From positions 2,969,752 through 3,033,751 of the forward strand of contig NZ_JAQNDL010000003.1 in NCBI RefSeq assembly GCF_028368995.1: a DNA stretch of 64,000 bases, in the 5' to 3' direction. Positions 8,405 through 16,825 of this stretch are shown piece after piece. A program made the position numbers and the translations under genes. The notes under the pieces were generated by a model. The model was not told the DNA's origin, made no database searches, and saw only the letters and a program-made list of their open reading frames with translations. Positions within the stretch are counted from its first letter, which is position 1, and the number at the start of each line of letters is the position of its first letter. Source of the DNA: Nannocystis bainbridge (GTDB lineage: Bacteria > Myxococcota_A > Polyangia > Nannocystales > Nannocystaceae).

Positions 8405-9712
8405 GCCTGAACGGGGGTGAGCATGCGCCGAACCGCGCCTACGCGCCGGTGTGGGGCTGTCTTGGGACTATTGTCGATCGTTGGATTCGCGGGCGGCTGT
8501 GCCGACGACACCACCGCCGGCACCCTCTCTATTAGTGGTACCGACGGCACCGCCACGACTGGCGACCCGCCGACGTCCACCGATTCGCCGACGTCTCCGG
8601 CCACCACCGACACCCCCACCACCACCGTTTCGACGACCACCACCGATTCGACGACCACCGAGGGACCCACCACTACCGAGGGGCCGACGACCACCGATTC
8701 GACGACGACGACCACCACCACCGACACGACGACGACCTCGACGACGGACACGACGGACACCGACACGACCACCGGCGATCCGATCGTCGGCCGCTCCATC
8801 ACCCAGACCGTCAACAGCGGCACCGTCGCCTCCAGCCCCAACTTCCGCATGGTCTTCACTCTGGGTCAGCCGACCCAGAACCAGGGCATCTACTCTTCCG
8901 CCAACTTTCGCCTCCAGGGCGGCCTCATCGGCGCCAACGGGAACCCGCCATGATCTCGACGAAGCGTGACCGCATCTTTGGTAAGAAGTGGTGGCTCGGG
9001 GCCGTGCTCGCCTCCGCGTGGCTGCTCCCCCTCGACGCCAGCGCCCTCGCCGTCCCCGCCCTCGTCACCCACCAGGGCCGCCTCTTCGACGCCAACGGCG
9101 TTCCTGTCGACGGCACCCAGGACATCACCTTCGCCATCTACGACGACGAGCTCGCCGGCAACGAGATCTGGGCCGAGACCATCAGCGTCACCTTCGAAGA
9201 GGGCTTCTTCTCCGTCCGCCTCGGCGAGCAGCTCGTCCTCGATGAATTGGTGTTCGACGGCAGCACCCGCTGGCTCGGCATCACCGTCGGCGCCGACCCG
9301 GAGATGACCCCTCGCGCCGCCGTCGTCAGCGTCCCCTATGCCATGTTCGCCGGGGACGTCCGCGGCGAGATCAACCCCCTCAGTGTCAACATTCAGGGCT
9401 TCGGTCAGGTCATCAACGAGAACGGCCAATGGGTCGGCGATCCTTCAGGATTGATCGGTCCCGCCGGCCCGCCCGGACCCGCCGGTCCCGCTGGCGCCGA
9501 GGGTCCCGCCGGACCTGCGGGCGCTGAAGGCCCTGCCGGTCCCGCCGGCGCGGCCGGTCCTGCAGGCGCCGAGGGCCCCGCGGGTCCTGCCGGCGCCGAA
9601 GGCCCTGCCGGTCCCGCCGGTCCTGCGGGCCCTGCCGGCCCCGAAGGCCCCGCCGGCCCCGCTGGCGGCGACGGTCAGGTCGGTCCTGCCGGTCCCGCCG
9701 GTCCTGCGGGTC
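8405..9712 (+). repeat. Second copy of a 1.3-kb direct duplication (first copy about 5090-6390)
   Basis: The segment from just before the lipoprotein start through the first part of the Gly-X-Y tract is almost identical to 5090-6390 and lies about 3.3 kb away in direct orientation. Divergence begins inside the Gly-X-Y repeats. The AgmX-like gene lies between the copies. Confidence 0.85.
8423..8953 (+). CDS. Thr-rich stalk lipoprotein, copy 2
   Basis: 176 residues and a close paralogue of the gene at 5108-5647. The signal peptide, lipobox (VGFAGGC) and final 50 residues are nearly identical, while the Thr stalk differs by small in-frame insertions and deletions, as expected from slippage in ACC/ACG repeats. 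GGGGGTG precedes the ATG, as in copy 1. The stop overlaps the following collagen-like gene by the same ATGA. Its function is unknown; conservation of the tail against variation of the stalk suggests the tail does the binding. Confidence 0.85.
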   Translation: MRRTAPTRRCGAVLGLLSIVGFAGGCADDTTAGTLSISGTDGTATTGDPPTSTDSPTSPATTDTPTTTVSTTTTDSTTTEGPTTTEGPTTTDSTTTTTTTDTTTTSTTDTTDTDTTTGDPIVGRSITQTVNSGTVASSPNFRMVFTLGQPTQNQGIYSSANFRLQGGLIGANGNPP

Positions 9713-10293
9713 CGCAAGGTCCGATGGGTGACTCGGGCCCGGCCGGCCCTGCCGGTCCCCAGGGCCCGATGGGTGCGCTCGGTCCCATGGGCCCGATGGG
9801 CCCGCAGGGACCCGCCGGCCCCGTCGGTCCCGCCGGCCCCATCGGTCCCCAGGGCATCAAGGGCGACACCGGCGCTCAGGGTCCGCAAGGCCCGCAGGGC
9901 CTGCAAGGTGTCCAGGGTCCGCAGGGCCTCCCTGGCCCGACCAGCGTCGCCGCCTGTCCCAACTACCCGGCCTTCTCGACCTACCAGGTCAACACCGCCA
10001 CCTCGCTGCTGTGCCTCTACTACGACACCGCCGGCGGCAACCAGAACTGGTACCAGAGCGCCGATCGCTGCCGCACGGCCTACGGCGGCGCCTACCTCTG
10101 CACCTACGAACAGGTCCGCCGCGCCTGCGCCACCGGCATGACCCTGCAGCTCAACACCTGGATGGGCGACCGCGTCGACGACGACCGGGGCATCCGCGTC
10201 AACGAGAACAACTGCGCCAACTTCGACGAGGACGAGAACTTCGGCACGGCCTTCGGCGCCCGCTACTGCTGCCTGCAGTGGATGAAGTACTGA
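8950..10293 (+). CDS. Secreted collagen-like Gly-X-Y protein, copy 2
   Basis: 447 residues. The signal and N-terminal domain (to about residue 169) are nearly identical to copy 1. The Gly-X-Y tract covers residues 170-331 (54 triplets), half the length of copy 1, and its distal half differs in composition (GPMG-rich). The C-terminal domain (about 332-447) keeps the spacing of all eight cysteines and a YCCLQWMKY end but has diverged strongly elsewhere. The pattern of conserved base, variable shaft and diverged head suggests paralogues binding different partners at the surface. It is translationally coupled to the upstream lipoprotein gene. Confidence 0.9.
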   Translation: MISTKRDRIFGKKWWLGAVLASAWLLPLDASALAVPALVTHQGRLFDANGVPVDGTQDITFAIYDDELAGNEIWAETISVTFEEGFFSVRLGEQLVLDELVFDGSTRWLGITVGADPEMTPRAAVVSVPYAMFAGDVRGEINPLSVNIQGFGQVINENGQWVGDPSGLIGPAGPPGPAGPAGAEGPAGPAGAEGPAGPAGAAGPAGAEGPAGPAGAEGPAGPAGPAGPAGPEGPAGPAGGDGQVGPAGPAGPAGPQGPMGDSGPAGPAGPQGPMGALGPMGPMGPQGPAGPVGPAGPIGPQGIKGDTGAQGPQGPQGLQGVQGPQGLPGPTSVAACPNYPAFSTYQVNTATSLLCLYYDTAGGNQNWYQSADRCRTAYGGAYLCTYEQVRRACATGMTLQLNTWMGDRVDDDRGIRVNENNCANFDEDENFGTAFGARYCCLQWMKY

Positions 10294-10419
10294 GAGTCAC
10301 GCGCGCGACACCGACACCCACGAGCCCCGGCTCACGCCGCCGGCTCGTCGCGGCCCCGGCGAGCTGTCCGAAGCGACAGGTCGCCGCTCCCCGCCGGGCC
10401 TCACCCATCGAGGCCGCCG

Positions 10420-10653
10420 ATGAGCGGCCCCGACATGCTCGCCGCCCTCCGCGCGGTCGCGCCTTGCGATCTGCGCACCACGCCTGCGATCGGCATCGAC
10501 GCCTTCCGGACCCATGGCGCCGACCGCGAGCCCGCGGCCAGGCAGGACGCGCTGTCCTTCGTCGCCGGTTCGGTCTATAGCGGCGTCATCTTCACCCTCG
10601 ACACCCAGCGCGGAAACATCACCGAGCTCTGCCTCGGCGCCGCCGCCGAGTGA
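10420..10653 (+). CDS. Small uncharacterised protein (77 aa)
   Basis: Not recognised. MSGPDMLAALRAVAPCDL is followed by a short alpha/beta-looking sequence (FVAGSVYSGVIFTLDTQRGN). No signal peptide or membrane segment is present. Its stop is immediately followed by the esterase start (TGA then ATG with no gap), which supports it as a real first gene of a two-gene unit. The alternative is a non-coding leader. Confidence 0.5.
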   Translation: MSGPDMLAALRAVAPCDLRTTPAIGIDAFRTHGADREPAARQDALSFVAGSVYSGVIFTLDTQRGNITELCLGAAAE

Positions 10654-11337
10654 ATGCGTGCCGTCATGAACGAACTGCTCCCTTGCGTCGAGGTCGACGC
10701 CCAGGTCCCTGCCACCGCCAGCGTCATCTTCCTCCACGGCCTCGGCGCTGACGGCCACGACTTCGAGCCGGCCGTCCCGGTGTTCGGCCTGCCGTGGGCG
10801 CGCTTCATCCTCCCGCACGCGCCCGCGCTGCCGGTCACGATCAACGGCGGCTTCGTCATGCCCGCCTGGTACGACATCCGCAGCCTCGGCTTCGACCCGC
10901 ACGCCGGCCCGCGCGAGGACGAGGCCCACATCCGGGCCAGCGCCGCCGCCATCACCCGCCTCATCGCCCGCGAGAACGCCCGCGGGATCGCCAGCGACCG
11001 CATCGTCCTCGGCGGCTTCAGCCAGGGCGGCGCCATGGCCCTCTACACCGGCACCCGCCACCCCGAGACCCTCGCCGGCCTGCTCGTCCTCAGCGCCTAC
11101 GAGGTCCTGGCCGACCAGCGCGCCGAGCAGCACCGCGCCAACTTCGACACCCCGGCGCTGTTCTGCCACGGCCGCAACGACCCGCTGGTCCCCGTCTTCG
11201 CCGGCCGCGCCGCCCACGACGCCGCCATCCGCCCCGGCCGCGACGTCCGCTGGCACGACTACCCCATCCAGCACGAGGTCTCGACCGCCGAGCTCCAGCT
11301 GGTCTCCTCCTGGCTGCACGAACGCCTGCCGCAATGA
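10654..11337 (+). CDS. Carboxylesterase/phospholipase, alpha/beta hydrolase family 2
   Basis: 227 residues, typical of the cytosolic carboxylesterase (YpfH/EstB-like) family. The oxyanion strand VIFLHGLGADGHDFEP comes early, the nucleophile elbow is GGFSQGGAMAL with the catalytic serine, the acid is in HGRNDPLVPV, and the catalytic histidine is in PIQHEVS. PHAPALPVTINGGFVMPAWYD is the characteristic lid segment. It should hydrolyse short-chain esters or lysophospholipid-like substrates. ATG 10666 (MNELLP) is an alternative start. Confidence 0.9.
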   Translation: MRAVMNELLPCVEVDAQVPATASVIFLHGLGADGHDFEPAVPVFGLPWARFILPHAPALPVTINGGFVMPAWYDIRSLGFDPHAGPREDEAHIRASAAAITRLIARENARGIASDRIVLGGFSQGGAMALYTGTRHPETLAGLLVLSAYEVLADQRAEQHRANFDTPALFCHGRNDPLVPVFAGRAAHDAAIRPGRDVRWHDYPIQHEVSTAELQLVSSWLHERLPQ

Positions 11338-11340
11338 CAC

Positions 11341-11525
11341 GACCGAAGGGACATGTCCTTAATTTCAGAACATGTCCCTTCAGACACCCGCCGGCGCTCT
11401 CGATAACATGTCCCTTCGGACAGACAGAAGCGCGCCCTCTCTGACAAGAGAGAGCTTGGCAGGGCCCCTCGGGGCGGACGATCGCGCCGGCGCTTTCGAA
11501 AACATGTCCCTTCGGACATCTCGAA
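11341..11525. repeat. Cluster of CATGTCC-family hairpins between convergent genes
   Basis: Units include gaagggacatgtccttaa, agaacatgtcccttcagaca, aacatgtcccttcggaca and aaacatgtcccttcggacat. A separate inverted repeat, gctctc..gagagc-like, lies around 11430-11455. This is the richest intergenic array of the family, between the esterase gene and the leftward membrane-protein gene. Confidence 0.8.
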
Positions 11526-11532
11526 AGGGACC

Positions 11533-11558
11533 TCTTCTTCTCTCGCGAGAGAAGAAGA
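11533..11558 (-). terminator. 26-bp perfect palindrome abutting the stop codon
   Basis: tcttcttctctcg joins its exact reverse complement, and the next base starts the stop codon of the leftward gene. The stem is long and purine/pyrimidine-segregated; the T-rich flank is weak, so it may act as an RNA-stabilising 3' hairpin or terminator. Confidence 0.6.
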
Positions 11559-12503
11559 CTAGAACCGCAGCAGCAGCGTCGCCCCGCCGATCGTCGGGGC
11601 CACCTTCGCGCGGCCTTCCTGCCAGCGGAGGAACGCCTTGCGACGCAGCACCCCGTGCGTGAACAGGCCCCAGCCGATCGCGGTCGCCACCAGCCCGCCG
11701 CCGATCAGCGGCACCCCGGCGCGGCGCTCCTCGCCGAACACGTCGGTCGTGCGCGCCGCGATCCCGAGGCCGAACACCACCAGCCCGATCGTCCCGAGCG
11801 CCGCGCCGACGATCATGCGCGGGGTCCCGTTGGGCGGCACCCTGTCCGGATCGATCGGCGCCTCGGACACCTCCACGAAGGTCGGCATCTGCCCGTTCGG
11901 CGGCCCCCAGCTGTGCTCCGCGCCCGGTAGCGGGCGCTGATAAATCTGCCACGTCCGCGGCTTCGTCCGTCCGGGCTCCCGCGGCGCCTCCACAGCCACC
12001 GACCCGCCCGGCGCCGTCGTCGGCGGCACGGTCTCTGCCGCGCGCGTCGGCGACGGCATGGTCTCCGCCGCGCTCGTCGGCGGCCCACCCGGGCCTGTCC
12101 CCGCAGCACCCGGCGAGCTCGTCGCAGCACTCGCGCCCGACGTCGGCTCGGGCCCTGCTATCGGAGCCGGCGTCTCCGGAGCGGGCGCCGGGCTCGAATT
12201 CGTCGGCGCCGAAGCAGCTCCGCTCGTCGGCTCGGCCGTCGCCGCGCCCGAAGTCGGCGCAGTCGCGACAATCATCGCAGCCGAACCCGACCACGCATGC
12301 ATCGCCGCCCGCGTCCGCGAATTCGCCCGCCCCTTCGCGCTCTGCTCCGACGATTCTGCTGGCGAACCGAGTTCACGTGCGGTCGTTGCAGATCCCACGT
12401 TCATCGGCGCCGCCTGAACCAGCGACGGCATCGCCGTCAGCAACACCGTCAAGCAGATCGCCCGCGAGCGCATGGACCTCATGGAGGGCGCATCCTCGCA
12501 CAT
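11559..12503 (-). CDS. Membrane protein with long Ala/Pro/Ser/Thr linker
   Basis: 314 residues, not recognised. A signal sequence (ICLTVLLTAMPSLVQAA) is followed by a low-complexity Ala/Pro/Ser/Thr-rich region (about 75-185), a short ordered part (WQIYQRPLPGAEHSWGPPNG) and two hydrophobic helices near the C-terminus (MIVGAALGTIGLVVFGLGIA and IGGGLVATAIGWGLF). Later ATGs at 12482 and 12473 are alternative starts. It diverges from the caspase-like gene with about 58 bases between starts. Its job is unknown. Confidence 0.65.
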   Translation of the reverse strand: MCEDAPSMRSMRSRAICLTVLLTAMPSLVQAAPMNVGSATTARELGSPAESSEQSAKGRANSRTRAAMHAWSGSAAMIVATAPTSGAATAEPTSGAASAPTNSSPAPAPETPAPIAGPEPTSGASAATSSPGAAGTGPGGPPTSAAETMPSPTRAAETVPPTTAPGGSVAVEAPREPGRTKPRTWQIYQRPLPGAEHSWGPPNGQMPTFVEVSEAPIDPDRVPPNGTPRMIVGAALGTIGLVVFGLGIAARTTDVFGEERRAGVPLIGGGLVATAIGWGLFTHGVLRRKAFLRWQEGRAKVAPTIGGATLLLRF

Positions 12504-12561
12504 TCGCCCCGCGAAGTCGCCGCGTGCGAGCCTCGCGCCGACTGGCTATGCTCCAGCCTGC

Positions 12562-13572
12562 ATGGTGCTGCGCATCCAAGGAAACCTCGCCCCGCCCGGT
12601 TCCCCCTGGTACGAGCGTCTGTTCGCCGACCAGCTCTGCACCATCATGCTCGCCTGCGGCTTCGACGAGTACGGCGCCAACCGCTCGCAGGACGACCTGC
12701 TCGAGGCCGGCCTCCTCGCACGCGGCTTCTCGCGCGACGACGCCGGCGCGGTCGCGCGGCTCGCCGCCGGCAAGCGCGTCGCGCCGCAGAGGCCCGCCCA
12801 GCACTGGCTCGGTCGCGGCGTCGCGTCCGATGCCAGCGGCCGCCCGGTCGACGTCGTCGTTACCCTCGTGCGCGCGGGCGACGGCAGCGCCGGCGGCGAC
12901 GCGGCCTCCGCGTTCCTCGAGGGCCTCGGCCGCTGCGACGTCGCCATGTACGGCGGCCACGGCCGCTACGGCACCGGCCCCGACTTCGACTACAACTTCA
13001 CCGCCGACCTCGTCGACGACAAGGGCGCGGTCGAGGCCAGCTTCAGCGAGTACAAGGACCTCGAGGAGTTCCTGGCCGAGCGCGGGCGAGTCAGCAAGCG
13101 CTCGCCGCTGGCGGAGTACCGGACCCTGGTCGCCCGCGGCCGCCTGCAGATCCGCCGCATCAACTCGGGCAACCTCGTGATCAACCTGCGCAACTATCAT
13201 ACGGCCGAGTTCGGCGCGCACGTGATGGTCGACCAGCTCAAGACCGACCCCAACATCCGCCGCATGTCGAAGCAGGCGTTCGACAAGCGCTACCGGCTGT
13301 GGCTGTTCCACGGCTGCCGCACCAACGATTATTTTTACAACTTGCGCAAGCTGAACCCGAAGGCCAACGCCGGCGGCCTCGACCTGCTCGGCACCCGCCG
13401 GGTGACGTATTGGAGCATGATCGGCGACACGCTGCTGCAGCTGCTCGACGCGCTGTCGCAGCGCCGCACCTTCTCGCAGATCTTGCAAACACTCCACGCG
13501 GCCAACCCCGACAACCCGGGCGACGGCGCGAAGGGCCCGAGCCACGTCGCCGACCTCGGCCGCCGCGCCTGA
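12562..13572 (+). CDS. Possible clan CD (caspase/gingipain-fold) cysteine peptidase-like protein
   Basis: 336 residues with no signal peptide. Two hydrophobic strands end in the residues expected of a His-Cys dyad: CDVAMYGGHGRYG (His near residue 133) and LWLFHGCRTNDYF (Cys near residue 252). The order His-Gly then, about 120 residues later, a strand ending in Cys is that of clan CD peptidases and CHAT domains. The segment between (FSEYKDLEEFLAERG) is mostly helical. TATGCT ends 10 bases before the ATG and no Shine-Dalgarno is visible, so the transcript may be nearly leaderless. The call rests on motif geometry only; it could be an unrelated fold. Confidence 0.6.
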   Translation: MVLRIQGNLAPPGSPWYERLFADQLCTIMLACGFDEYGANRSQDDLLEAGLLARGFSRDDAGAVARLAAGKRVAPQRPAQHWLGRGVASDASGRPVDVVVTLVRAGDGSAGGDAASAFLEGLGRCDVAMYGGHGRYGTGPDFDYNFTADLVDDKGAVEASFSEYKDLEEFLAERGRVSKRSPLAEYRTLVARGRLQIRRINSGNLVINLRNYHTAEFGAHVMVDQLKTDPNIRRMSKQAFDKRYRLWLFHGCRTNDYFYNLRKLNPKANAGGLDLLGTRRVTYWSMIGDTLLQLLDALSQRRTFSQILQTLHAANPDNPGDGAKGPSHVADLGRRA

Positions 13573-13588
13573 CATCACGGAGCCGACC

Positions 13589-14161
13589 ATGTCCACCCCC
13601 GACTTCGCCAGCCGCGTCCAGGCGTTCGCCGACAACCCCTCGCCCGCCGCCGCCAGAGCCCTCGCCGCGGAGCACGACGACCGCGCCTTCGCGGCCCTCG
13701 TCGAAGCGATGAACGACTTCATGGAGGGCCCCGACGCGCTCGCCTACCGCGAGGCCGTGCGCACCGTCGCCACCCCCGCCGTGCTCGCCACGTGGATGAG
13801 CGGCGACCTCGAGGCCCGCCGCACCGCCGCCCACGCGCTCAGCGCCCGCTTCCCCGAGCACGTCCCCTTCATCGCCCAGGGCCTGCGCGACCCCGACGAC
13901 CAGGTCCGGGCGATCTGCCGCCGGTCCCTTCGTTCATGGTCTTCGAGCCCTGTCCTTCACGACCTGTTCCTCGAGGCAGTCGCGCACGACGACCCGCGCG
14001 TGCGCCTGCTCGCGGCCGAGGGCCTCGGCAAGCTCGGCGTCGCGGCCGACCTGCCGGCGCTGCACACGGCCCTCGACGTCGAGCAGGACGACCGGACGCG
14101 CGACCGGCTGGCCTGGGCGATCGAGCGCATCGAAGATCAGGGCCCCGACGGACAGGGCTGA
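13589..14161 (+). CDS. HEAT-repeat protein
   Basis: 190 residues. The second half has HEAT-type helical hairpins (LRDPDDQVRAICRRSLRSW, HDDPRVRLLAAEGLGKLG); the first half is also all-helical. It starts 16 bases after the caspase-like gene, so the two are probably co-transcribed and it may scaffold or regulate that protein. Codons around 13926-13970 (cccttcgttcatggtcttcg, then cctgtccttcacgacctgtt) resemble the dispersed hairpin family and encode SLRSWSSSPVLHDLF. HEAT proteins bind other proteins; no enzyme activity is expected. Confidence 0.75.
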   Translation: MSTPDFASRVQAFADNPSPAAARALAAEHDDRAFAALVEAMNDFMEGPDALAYREAVRTVATPAVLATWMSGDLEARRTAAHALSARFPEHVPFIAQGLRDPDDQVRAICRRSLRSWSSSPVLHDLFLEAVAHDDPRVRLLAAEGLGKLGVAADLPALHTALDVEQDDRTRDRLAWAIERIEDQGPDGQG

Positions 14162-14365
14162 GTCTGCGGACGGTCGCGCAACCGGAGGTCGGGTCCGGTG
14201 GTCCGCGAGGTCGACCCATGACGTGAGCCTCGCGAGCGTGACGACGGAGCCTCCGCACGCACCGCCGAAGCGGCCCGCGTCACCGACGCCTCGCTCGGGC
14301 CTGGCGGCGGCGTAGCGGTTCGGCCCGCGGGTGTGCTAGCTTCCCGCGCTCTTCAAAGCCTCCTC

Positions 14366-15181
14366 ATGGCCAGCCGCTCCACCGCCCGCAAGCACACCCT
14401 CGCCGAACAGGCCGACCGCTTCGCCCTCTACCAAGAGGCCGTCAACGCCCCGATCGACAACATCGAATTCGTCGAGCGCGTCTACTCCGAGATGCGCGGG
14501 GTCAAGCCCAAGGTGCTCAAGGAGGACTTCTGCGGCACCGCGCTGCTGGCCGCCGAGTGGGCCAAGCGCGGCCCCCAGCGCCGGTCGATCGGCGTCGACC
14601 TCGACGCCGAAGCCCTCGCCTGGGCCCGCCGCCACAACCTCGCCCCCGCCGGCCCCACCATCGCCGGCCGCGTCGAGCTCGTGCACGCCGACGTCCTCAC
14701 CCCGCTCGACCACCGCGCCGACGTCGTCTGCGCCCTCAACTTCAGCTACTTCCTGCTGTCCTCGCGCCAGCAGCTGCTCGCCTACTTCCGCAACGTCCGC
14801 CGCTCGCTGCGCCCGCGCGGCCTGTTCGTGCTCGACTGCATCGGCGGCACCGAGGCCGTGGCCGACTACCACGAGCGCCGCGAGTACGACGGCTTCTCGT
14901 ACCTGTGGGACCACAGCGAGTTCAACCCGCTCGACCACACCGCCCGCTGCTCGATCAGCTTCGCCTTCCCCGACGGCTCGCGCATCGAGCCGGCGTTCGC
15001 CTACCGCTGGCGCGTGTGGACCTTGCCCGAGCTGCGCGACCTCCTCGACGAGGCCGGCTTCGCGGCGCCGCGGGTGTTCTGGGAGTACACCGACGAGAAG
15101 GACGGCTCCACCGAGTACCGCGAGATCGCCCACGAGCAGAACCAGGAGATCTGGCTGACCTACCTGGTCGCTTCGACCTGA
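14366..15181 (+). CDS. Class I SAM-dependent methyltransferase
   Basis: 271 residues. KVLKEDFCGTALLAAEWAKR is an altered motif I, the acidic motif II end is SIGVDLDAEAL, and VVCALNFSYFLL is motif IV, followed by the LRPRGLFVLDCIGG strand. The remaining C-terminal part (FPDGSRIEPAFAYRWRVWTL) fits a small-molecule methyltransferase. The substrate cannot be deduced. ATG 14366 is preferred over GTG 14333. It lies 13 bases upstream of the threonine aldolase gene, so the two may be co-transcribed. Confidence 0.8.
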   Translation: MASRSTARKHTLAEQADRFALYQEAVNAPIDNIEFVERVYSEMRGVKPKVLKEDFCGTALLAAEWAKRGPQRRSIGVDLDAEALAWARRHNLAPAGPTIAGRVELVHADVLTPLDHRADVVCALNFSYFLLSSRQQLLAYFRNVRRSLRPRGLFVLDCIGGTEAVADYHERREYDGFSYLWDHSEFNPLDHTARCSISFAFPDGSRIEPAFAYRWRVWTLPELRDLLDEAGFAAPRVFWEYTDEKDGSTEYREIAHEQNQEIWLTYLVAST

Positions 15182-15194
15182 CCCAAGGGACAGC

Positions 15195-16271
15195 ATGACG
15201 AACTTCCGCTCGGACAACAACGCTGGCCTCATCCCCGAGGCGCTGGCGGCGTTGGTCGAGGCGGCCCAGGGCGAGGCGCTGGCCTACGGCGGCGACGAGG
15301 TCACGCAGCGGGCGGCCACGCGGGTGGCCGCGCTGTTCGGCGCCGAGTCCAAGGCCGCGGTGTTCTTCGTCGCCACCGGCACGGCCGCCAACACGCTGGC
15401 CGTCGCCGCCCTGACCGAGCCGTGGCAACGCGTGCTGTGTCACCGCCACAGCCACTACAACGAGGACGAGTCGACGGCGCCCGAGCGGATCACCCAGTGC
15501 CGCACGACCCCGATCGATCCGGGCCCCGACCCGACCCGGCTCACCCCTGAAGTCCTGCTGCCGCACCTCGTCGGTCGCCGCGGCGACGTCCACGAGCCCG
15601 CGCCCGGGGTGCTGACGCTGTCCAACCCGACCGAATTCGGCACCGTCTACACACCCGCCGAGCTGGCCGCGCTGAGCCGCGTCGCCCACGAGCACGGCTA
15701 CCGCGTCCACGTCGACGGCGCCCGCTTCAGCCAGGCGGTGGCCCACGTGATGCGCACGCTCGACCTGTCCGAAGAGGCAGCTTGTCGCGCGCTCACCGTC
15801 GACGCCGGCGTCGACGCCCTGTCGTTCGGCGGCACCAAGGGCGGCCTGGCGATCGGCGAGGCGGTGGTGCTGTTCGCCGGCCGCTCACCCGCGGCCGCGC
15901 GGGCCGCCGAACGCCTGCCGTTCCTGCGCAAATCGACGGGCCACCTGCTGAGCAAGCACCGCTACGTGTCGGGCCAGTTCAACCGCGCACTCGCCCACGG
16001 CGCGTGGGTCCGCCACGCGGCCGCCGCCGCGACGATGGCCGAGCGCCTCGCCGCCGGCCTGCGCATCCGCGGCCTCACGCCCACGTTCCCGCGCGAGTCC
16101 AACGCCGTGTTCGTCGACCTGCCCGCGCCCGTCGACCGCCGCCTGCGCAACCGCGGCCACAGCTACTACCCGTTCGCCACCCCGCTCGGCCCGCGCGCCC
16201 GCCTGATGTGCAGCTTCGCCACCACGCAAGCCGACATCGACGCCTTCCTCGCCGACATCCCGCCGCCCTGA
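15195..16271 (+). CDS. Low-specificity threonine aldolase family, PLP enzyme
   Basis: 358 residues, normal for the family. FRSDNNAGLIPEALAAL and ALAYGGDEVT are the N-terminal hallmarks, VFFVATGTAANTLAV binds the cofactor phosphate region, VHVDGARFSQA holds the PLP-pyridine aspartate, and SFGGTKGG carries the Schiff-base lysine. It cleaves L-threonine or L-allo-threonine to glycine and acetaldehyde, or related beta-hydroxy amino acids. The last codons (FLADIPPP) are copied about 137 bases downstream. Confidence 0.9.
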   Translation: MTNFRSDNNAGLIPEALAALVEAAQGEALAYGGDEVTQRAATRVAALFGAESKAAVFFVATGTAANTLAVAALTEPWQRVLCHRHSHYNEDESTAPERITQCRTTPIDPGPDPTRLTPEVLLPHLVGRRGDVHEPAPGVLTLSNPTEFGTVYTPAELAALSRVAHEHGYRVHVDGARFSQAVAHVMRTLDLSEEAACRALTVDAGVDALSFGGTKGGLAIGEAVVLFAGRSPAAARAAERLPFLRKSTGHLLSKHRYVSGQFNRALAHGAWVRHAAAAATMAERLAAGLRIRGLTPTFPRESNAVFVDLPAPVDRRLRNRGHSYYPFATPLGPRARLMCSFATTQADIDAFLADIPPP

Positions 16272-16456
16272 GCACGCCGTCGAATGGCCGAGGCCCGCGA
16301 CTCCGCGAGCACGTGCCGCTCGAATGGGATGACCCAAGAGCCAGGTTTATTTCGCGTGGATGCGACGCATCCATCGTCGTCTTTCTCGCCGACATCCCGC
16401 CGCCCTGAGCGCGCCGTCGAATGGGCTGACCCAAGAGCCAGGTTTATTTCGCGTGG
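16248..16456. repeat. Duplicated 3' end of the threonine aldolase gene
   Basis: ctcgccgacatcccgccgccctgagc followed by cgccgtcgaatgg occurs at 16248-16287 and again at 16385-16424. A second direct repeat (cgaatggg.tgacccaagagccaggtttatttcgcgtgg) occurs at 16321-16359 and 16418-16456. The rest of 16457-16825 holds no gene I can support; it includes a gggggccccccccc-like run near 16627. Confidence 0.8.
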
Positions 16457-16825
16457 GCACGAGCCTCGATCGTCGCCGTCTTCGCGACGTCGGTGCTCGC
16501 CGCCCGAATCAACGCCGCATGAGCGACCCGCTCCGCGCCGCGGCGATCATCGATCGTGTCTCGCTACCGGCTCCGATCTGCACCGCCTCACGCCGGCGCC
16601 CGAGCCCGCGGATCATGTCCTCCCCTGGGGGCCCCCCCCATTATTAAAGTGGTTCGGAACTGCGCATGTGCGGCTCTTGGGCCTCGACCGTCGCCTGGAG
16701 ACAACCGCGTCGGGCGGCTCGACGACTAGAGCCGGAATTCTCACCCAGCCCCGATCTGCTGCCAAATGGCTGCGGAGAGGCTGCGCGCTTGCACGCCTCG
16801 GCACGCTTCTTCACGCTGGGGGGCG

